From contig NW_024881316.1 of NCBI RefSeq assembly GCF_018691265.1, positions 24,281,819 through 24,345,818 of the forward strand: a stretch of DNA of 64,000 bases, in the 5' to 3' direction. This DNA is from Tyto alba (lineage: Eukaryota > Chordata > Aves > Strigiformes > Tytonidae). Both the position numbers and the translations under genes were made by a program. The notes beneath the pieces were generated by a model. The model did no database searches. It was given only the letters and a program-made list of their open reading frames with translations, and had not been told where the DNA came from. Within the stretch, counting starts at the first letter, position 1; every line of letters starts with the position of its first letter. Shown here in pieces: positions 57,201-64,000 of the stretch.

Positions 57201-58736
57201 CAGTGCCAATACATGTCCAAGCACTGGAGCTTGAATATCCACAATACAAAGTTGTTAAAATAGTTCTTGACCTGGTTTTTACTAAATAATTCATCTGCCA
57301 TACAATTCCTGGGAATAGTTCAGGAAGTAGCATAAACAAGGGAATATTCACAATAGAGTTTATGAATAAAGAATCCTCCTGTCTTGGAGACAGCTTAGTA
57401 ATACAGACATAACCAAACTGCGCCGGTTCTCTTCACAACTGGAAGATGAACATGGGCATTTTTACTTTGCTAACACAGATGTAACCTTACAACATTTAGA
57501 GCATATCACCAATGTAGATTTATTTTTAAGTATTCTGTCTGGAAACTGGCCTTATCTTCCATTTGTGTAGACATACAGAAAAATTAGCTTTCAGATCCCC
57601 TCTGAATATGTAAGCAGTATCTCAGAACAGTAAAGGTAGCTGATAGTTAAGATGGAGGGAAAAAGATCGCTTGATCTCAGGGGATCTAACATCATTGTTA
57701 AGCTCATGTTATTTAAGTATAATAAAGCCCAACCCTTGTAATTCTCCCACCTGCAGCAGAATTGTATTTCAAAAAGAAGAATCAAGCAGTAGCATATCTG
57801 CTAGTATATGCTAAATAATTTGCTTTCTCCACTGACTGACAATCACGTATTTTTACAGAACTGATTTCCTAGACAGCCTAGTGAGAGTTCTGTAATTTCC
57901 ATTATTCATTGCTTTTTTGAGCTGTTAGTCAGTAGACAGGAATTCCCATGACTGTGACCATTTGGGGAAGAAGTGAATGATAAAAATGAGATTCTTCATC
58001 CTACACACAAATCCTGTTTTCCCTGAGCACAAGAGGACAGGACCTCACTTTTAGTTTCCTCCGGTCCTTCTCAGTCAGTTTTGCAACCACAGAGATCCCT
58101 TCATAGAAGCAGGTGCATGACTGCTTTTCATCCTGTCTTTTTCTCCCCATGGGTATACATTCTTCCAAACAGTTTGCATGTCTCTTCAGTTGTAACCAAA
58201 GGCAAAACACTCAAAAAGCACAAATCACCTCTGTTCCAGCTTTGATATCTGGCTAAGTTCTTTAGAAGATGTCTTCTTAATTTTATAGCTGTCAATCTGT
58301 GAAAGAGTTTTACTTGTTGCATGTATTTAAGATACAAGAAGACTGAACTAGCTATTGTTTTGTTTAAAGTGGGTTTGTTATTGTCTGTTGATCAAAGACA
58401 TATTCACAGCACATATTCACAGCAACCAATAACACCTTCTAGTACAAGAAATATCTATGTGCCTCTCTTTATTTCCTATGATTAATCATGATGCAAGATA
58501 GCCATTGCAAGTTTGATGATAGTTAAATTCAATCAATTTTTTACTGTTTGATCATTAGAAATTCTTCTGAGGAGTAATATTTTTCTGATAGATCAGCAAT
58601 TAACACTCTTAAGGGACCTGATGATGACCCAAATCCAGACAGCTTGAACTGTACCTTCAGTAACTCAACAAGAGTTGAACCCACAAGTGATATCAGCTAA
58701 AAATCCATCTGCTAAATTGGACTTCACCCTGGGAGC
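54216..58736. other. Gene-free interval
   Basis: Holds the old repeat tail at 54850-55005, A-rich tracts near 56434 and 56824, and nothing else recognisable. Confidence 0.7.
54850..55005 (+). repeat. Ancient MIR/L3-like tail
   Basis: CACACAGCTGGAAATCAAAC then CATGTCTCCTGATTCCAAAT and TTCTGTCTTACACACCGCAC, resembling the end of old MIR/L3-like repeats. Boundaries are approximate. Confidence 0.5.
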
Positions 58737-58741
58737 CTAAG

Positions 58742-59320
58742 TGTGCTGGTTTTGGCTGGGCTAGAGTTAAATTTCTTCATAGTAGCTGGCATGGTGTTGT
58801 TTTGGTTTTGTGACAAAAACAGTGTTGATTACACAGGGATGTTTTATTTACTGCTGAGAAGTGCTCAGTCAGAGCCAAGGCCTTTTCTGCTTCTCACCCC
58901 ACTAGTCAGTGGGTTGGGGATGCACAAAATGTTGGGAGGGGACACAGCTGGGACAGCTGACCCCAACCGACCAAAAGGATATCCCACACCATGGGATGTC
59001 CTGCTCAACATATACCACTGGGGGAAGAAGAAGAAAGAGGGGAGCTTTTGGACTTAAGGTGTTTGTCTTCCCAAGTCACCATAACATGTGATGGATCCCA
59101 GCTGTCCTGGAGGTGGCTGAGCCCCTGCCTGTGATGAGAAGTGGTGAATTAATTCCTTTTGCTTGTGTTTGCAGCTTTTGCTTTACTTATTAAACTGTCT
59201 TTATCTCAACGCACAAGTTTTCTCACTTTTACTCTTCTGATTCTCTTCCCCATCCCATTGTGAGGGGAAGTGAGAGCAGCTGGGTTGTGCTTAGTTGCCA
59301 GCTGGTGTTAAGCCATGACA
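58742..59320 (+). mobile_element. Solo LTR of an ERVL-like element (third family member)
   Basis: 579 bp, TGTGCTGGTTTTGGCTGGGC...AAGCCATGACA, with a perfect 5-bp target duplication CTAAG (58737-58741 and 59321-59325). The 3' part TTATTAAACTGTCTTTATC resembles the LTRs at 43436 and 49038, so they are related, but the U3 region differs. No internal viral genes. Confidence 0.92.
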
Positions 59321-60345
59321 CTAAGCCACAAGGAGTATGTCTAATTGTCTCTTTCGCATAGTAGCCACATCAGCTACAAATTAGCTTCACAAACTGTCAT
59401 CAGACAAATCCTGGGAAACCTGTGTGACTCTGAAAGCCTTGTAATCATCTGGAAGTGGCAGAGTAAGAATAAAAACAAAGTCTGGAGTGTGCATGGGGAC
59501 TAAGAAGAGTTCACTATTATGAAACTCTTCTGATTTGTGTCTGTCTTAAAAGTTAATAATGCGTTCCCAGTAATCAGAAATTGAAGGCAATACAAAAACT
59601 GTCTCATTGCCTATGTGGTTCCAACTCTGTAACAATTAACAAGAGATCCTCTGGGCAGCAAGTCATTTGGCTCCACACTGAATGCATGATACCTTCAGAA
59701 TGGCTTTGGATGCATAGCAGAATTAATTATCCTCTATGCATCTAAAGATAGAACACAGATGTTAGATCCTATTTAATAGAGGGTCGCCTGGCATGTTTTA
59801 TTATTTATGGCATAATGGTCACATTTATCCAAAATAATTTAGGTGTTGAACTGAGACATCCAAGTTAGGATTGTCCTCCTCATAGGGTCAGAGGAGAGAG
59901 AGAATGACAAAGGCAGAAAACTCTCCAGAGAACCAAAGTCTTAGACAGGCTTGTCTGGAAGCCTTCCCTGACCAGGGAAGGAAGTTGAAGAACTTGTATT
60001 TTGAACTTAAGTGTCTTTGTTAATTGCGTAAAAATATGCAGAAAGAAGGTTTTACCCTAGCATGAGACTTGAATAGGTACCCAATGAGCATAAAGGGTTG
60101 GTGTGTGACTGGTATATTGAACTTTGTAAACTGCAATCACTAGATCCCAACCTGGACTCAATACACATAACTCAGATCCTTCTCAAAAAAAAAAAAAAAA
60201 GATGGATCTTTTTAGTGTTACCAAGTCAATTCTTTGTTAAGGGAAGTTTACTAACATATTAGACTTCCTATTAAAGTACAGAAGAGAACGTACTTCTGAA
60301 TCCACTTCAGAAATTTCTCGTTTTCCATTCTGTGCATGAGAAACA

Positions 60346-60810
60346 TAAAATCATAGAAGAACCCCAGCTCTCTCCAGCCTGTCTTCATAGGGAAGGTGCT
60401 CCAGACCCCTTGATCATTTTCATGGCCTACTCTGGACCCGCTCGAGCAGACCCATGTCCTTCTTATGCTGGGGGCCCCAGAGCTGCATGCAGTACTGCAG
60501 GTGGGGGCTTATGAGAGCAGAGGGGGAGAATCACTTCCCTCGACCTGTTGGCCACACTTGATACAGCCCCAGATACGGTTGTCTTTCTGGGCTGTGAGTG
60601 CATATTGCTGGCTCATAGTGAGTTTTCCATCAGCAAATACCTCCACATCCTTCTCCGCAGGGCTGCTCTCAATCCATTCTCTGCCCAGCCTGTATTTGCG
60701 CTTGGGATTGCCCTGACTCATGTGCAGGACCTTGCACTTGGCCTTGTCAAACTTTATGAGGTTCACATGGTCCCACCTCTCAGGTCTGTCAAGAGTTATA
60801 TTCTCTTCAG
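60346..60810 (-). mobile_element. CR1 fragment with internal deletion
   Basis: The minus strand reads CR1 ORF2 C-terminal relics: FDKAKCKVLHMSQGNPK, YRLGREWIESSPAEKDVEV, then YALTAQKDNRIWGCIK. The plus-strand match runs to CTGTCTTCATAGG near 60391. Instead of the usual several hundred further bases, it jumps at about 60353 straight to a short AATCATAGAA-type terminus. The 3' part is therefore internally deleted. Several frameshifts are present. Confidence 0.9.
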
Positions 60811-63800
60811 CTGAATCCACACATACCAATGAAGGATTTTCCTTTTTCTTCTGTTAACTCTTTATACCTATGTTTAAAAGATTTATCTGTTATGTAAGTC
60901 TGGTTTTGCACCTTGTGAGATTTGGATCTTTGAGTTAAAGAGCTACAAGATGCACCTTAGATGGAATTGAACACAAATTTAATCTTTGAAATTAGGTCTA
61001 AATTTACTTCTTTATTTTTAAAGTAAATTTATAATATACTACAGGCAAATATCTTTTTCTCCTAACTATTTTTTAATACTGCTACTCATATTTTGAAATT
61101 GGCCAGTTACAACTGAAAATGCAGCATTATACATACTTCTTTATTGCAAACATACTCTGTTTTTTAAATGTGGTGAAGTCTACTACTTCAGGCAATTCTA
61201 ATTATCAAACAAGACAAAATACTATACAAGATAAATGTATGTCTTGTCATTAATAGACCAACTTAATAGACTAATTATTTTATATGTATTAAATCTTTAA
61301 AATGTAAAATAATGTATAGAGCAGACTCTTAGCTGGTAACTTGTTCACTGACTTTATATTGCTAATACATGGAGACTAAAAATTGTTTTGATAGATTATA
61401 AGATGTTTCATGTTCTTCCTAATTAGTTTACTGCTATTTTTAATATTGAAATAATAAAAATTTGCAATCTGTTCTTCTCAATATTTTGTCTGTTTAGGTT
61501 TTATTTAGCAAATATTTCCAACAAATTTCATTGCCAGAAAAAAAAATGGCAGCCCAGCAAATATAAGTGCAGAATTACTCAGAACAAGTACATAAGAAAA
61601 CAGAAGTGGGTATGCATATGTCTGAGAGGTTTTCATCATTCTTTGTGTTGGCTATGGTCAACATGTACTACTCCTGAATCATTAAATAATTTTTACCATA
61701 AGCAGGTGGAGAAAATGGTCAATAATTTGAATTGCACAAATTTAAACATATCCATGGCTGATAATACATTTGAAAGTATCTGTGGTCTGACAGTTCCCTG
61801 AAGGTAAAGCACTACCTACATTTAAAACTCTTCCTTAAAAAAGTAGCACAAGGAAGAAAAAATAAAATATGTATAAAATGAACAATTGGGAAAATATTAC
61901 AAATATGTCCAATATGCCTGCAAACCTGTGATTATTTTTATTCTTTAGATTCCTGCTTGGCTTATCAGCAGAGACAATATTTTGTGATTAGTCATGCAAA
62001 TTTTCGTATCAACAAACAGCTGCTGTTCAGATGAAGTATTGAAGGAAAAATAATCCATTCTGTGTCAACTGCAGTGTTTGTTTCAGAGCATACTTCCCAA
62101 AAGTAGTGTGTCATTAGCACAATGAGTTAAAGGTGACACCGAGAGGTAGCTGGCAGGAAATTATCTCAAAAATGTAAAAAAAAAAAAAAAAAAAAAAATC
62201 AAATATATATATATATATTTGCCTCCTTTGATATTTTGGATAGTAAACACCTGTCTTTTACTGTGAATGTTTTTTGACATGTATTATGCTATTTGAATCT
62301 TTTAAATTGGCAAAGTGGCTAAGTGTAGGTTTAATGACAAAAAAGATAAAGGTTATCATTCTCTTTCTTTCTATTTTCCTGGCCTTTTTTTCATATTTAA
62401 AATGTATTTTTATGCAAACACTTCTATTTTCTTCATCTGTAGCTTTGCAAGTCTTGTCAATGCTAGTAATTCATCAGCCCTCCTTAGGGTAAAATCTATT
62501 TCTGTGATTTTAAACAGCTCTCTAATATGTGGAACTTGGACCTTGTGCTTGTCTTTCATGGTATAATGTCTTAAACATAATATCTTATACTATCTTAAAG
62601 AGCACAGATGTAGAACTTGACTCACAAAATGAAAGCAATAATCAAATTCTCTTTTCTTTTACATCCAGACATCCCTGGAAAGCCAACAGAATGAATTACA
62701 TGAGTGAAAGCAAATTTTATCAGTATCAAATTGTTTTAGGATGGCATTCTGACCTCACTGGCTTACAGCTGGTCCCTCCTCAGATACAGCTAACACTGAT
62801 GGATCATCTAACTTGGTTGACAGAGGCTCATGTGTTTTGTGAAGTTCTGGAGCTGATCTCTGTAGCTAGCATACTACCGGATTGTCTTTCATAAAGTGGG
62901 AAGACAAGAATGCCAATGAATGACACTATACAAGCTAGAGCACATTACCACAGCAAGATGCATACACCCCAGTCTCTAGGAAGGAGGTTCTGCTCTAGCT
63001 GTACATGACTAGACATATGTGCAACAAACTACAGGCTTTCTTGTACAGCTCGAACATAGATACCAGCAAGAATTGTTATGTGTCCACTCTCACACAAGCA
63101 CAGCTGTACATATGGCTACCATTAGTGAGCATTCTCATTTTGGACAGTGATTTTGTTTACATTACATATTACATTATGTACGTGTGGCTAAATGCCACAC
63201 ATAGGATCTGTACAGTAGAGTGGAAGCAAACCAACAATGCTGTGGCAAGGTGAAGGTCTGTCAGGTGTGGTATTCTCCCTCAGTTGCTGGTAGCAGATGC
63301 CCAGGACCAATGTAAGAATACAACAAAAATGTAATGACACTTACCACAAACAACCACCCAGCTTCCAGTGATCCTTGAGCTACAGTATTTGTATTCAATA
63401 GCATGTTGTTTTTCATTTCATAATTTTGTTGTTTAATCCTATGTATATTTTCAACATGTACAGCTTGCTCTGAGAAGTATTTCCAAAATTTTACTACTTA
63501 TTTTGTGAAATTATATTGTCTTTTGCTTGTTTTAGGTTTCTCATGAGGACAGTTAATGAACAAAACACTGGTTTTGATTCAGCAGTTGTCACTTGGCCAC
63601 GACAGTAACCTGAAAGAGAAAATTTATGCTTTGTGGCTCACTGAATAATCACATCATGACATGACTGTGTTTGTATTTGTGTGACTTACTAGTACTTATA
63701 AAAATAAATCAAGTTGATTCCAGCAATTATGGTATTTAGTATAAAAAATGGAATGCATTTCTAACCAGAAGAGTTCTTCCAGACCAGCAAAATGGATTAC

Positions 63801-64000
63801 ATTTAGTGTCATTCCTCAGTCACTAAAAGGTTCAAATGAACCTGAATTACAAAACTAAGCAGAATGAGTATTCTCGCTAAAAGGCTATCTTGATCTAAGG
63901 AGACATACACCCAAACCATACAAATTTAACAGTGTAAAAAGAGAGCGATCCCTTTGACTAGGAGATCCTGTTCCACCTCTGAGGGGAATGGTGGAATGAA
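60811..64000. other. Gene-free interval to the right edge
   Basis: AT-rich with the A23/(AT)n microsatellite. In human, FAM83B is the neighbour upstream of HCRTR2. I found no trace of its exons here, so it must lie further out if synteny holds. Confidence 0.65.
62176..62217. repeat. A23 tract followed by (AT)n
   Basis: 23 A bases (62176-62198), a TCAA step, then about eight AT units to 62217, in the right flank. Confidence 0.9.

Noticed and set aside
1..64000. tRNA, rRNA, snRNA genes or CRISPR-like arrays
   Set aside because: None recognised. The only regularly spaced repeat is the promoter-side tandem array at 221-478, which has no CRISPR features.

Overview
The window is vertebrate nuclear DNA, most likely from a bird. 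It holds one complete, intron-rich orexin receptor gene. The repeats are CR1 LINE fragments and avian-type solo LTRs; I saw no Alu, L1 or B-type SINEs. The species cannot be fixed from sequence alone. There are no operons, CRISPR arrays, phage genes or other prokaryotic features, and almost all long open frames are chance or repeat-derived.

The one gene read completely is HCRTR2 (hypocretin/orexin receptor type 2) on the minus strand. Its seven coding exons at 38223-37995, 24425-24247, 22823-22580, 15625-15510, 10069-9849, 8441-8320 and 7216-6990 join in frame to 1338 nt (445 aa plus stop). Every junction has GT/AG ends and compatible phase. The protein has the orexin-receptor N-terminal acidic helix, two N-glycosylation sequons, seven membrane helices, the ECL cysteine pair, DRWY, CYLP, NPIIY and a C-terminal tail. 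The coding span is 31.2 kb, of which intron 1 is 13.6 kb. A short leader intron (38448-38247) in the 5' UTR is predicted from a strong donor and a very long U tract before CAG.

Layout from left to right: 1-550 is a GC-rich promoter-like block with a probable tiny first coding exon of the next gene on the minus strand (60-81, ending at a GTAAGT donor), plus a four-copy ~63-bp tandem repeat. 550-6990 is the ~7-kb gap to the 3' end of HCRTR2. 6990-38223 is HCRTR2. About 36.5-38.6 kb is a CpG-rich block around coding exon 1, holding long homopolymers and a perfect 94-bp palindrome. 38.6-64 kb is gene-poor flank with four solo LTRs (two nearly identical, in the same orientation) and several CR1 pieces, including recognisable relics of CR1 ORF2.

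I found no new multi-gene system. The observations most worth following are the perfect palindrome just upstream of HCRTR2, the predicted U39 leader intron, a LINE-derived segment in intron 1 that might be exapted, the closely spaced twin LTRs, and the hairpin-bearing tandem repeat in front of the neighbouring gene.
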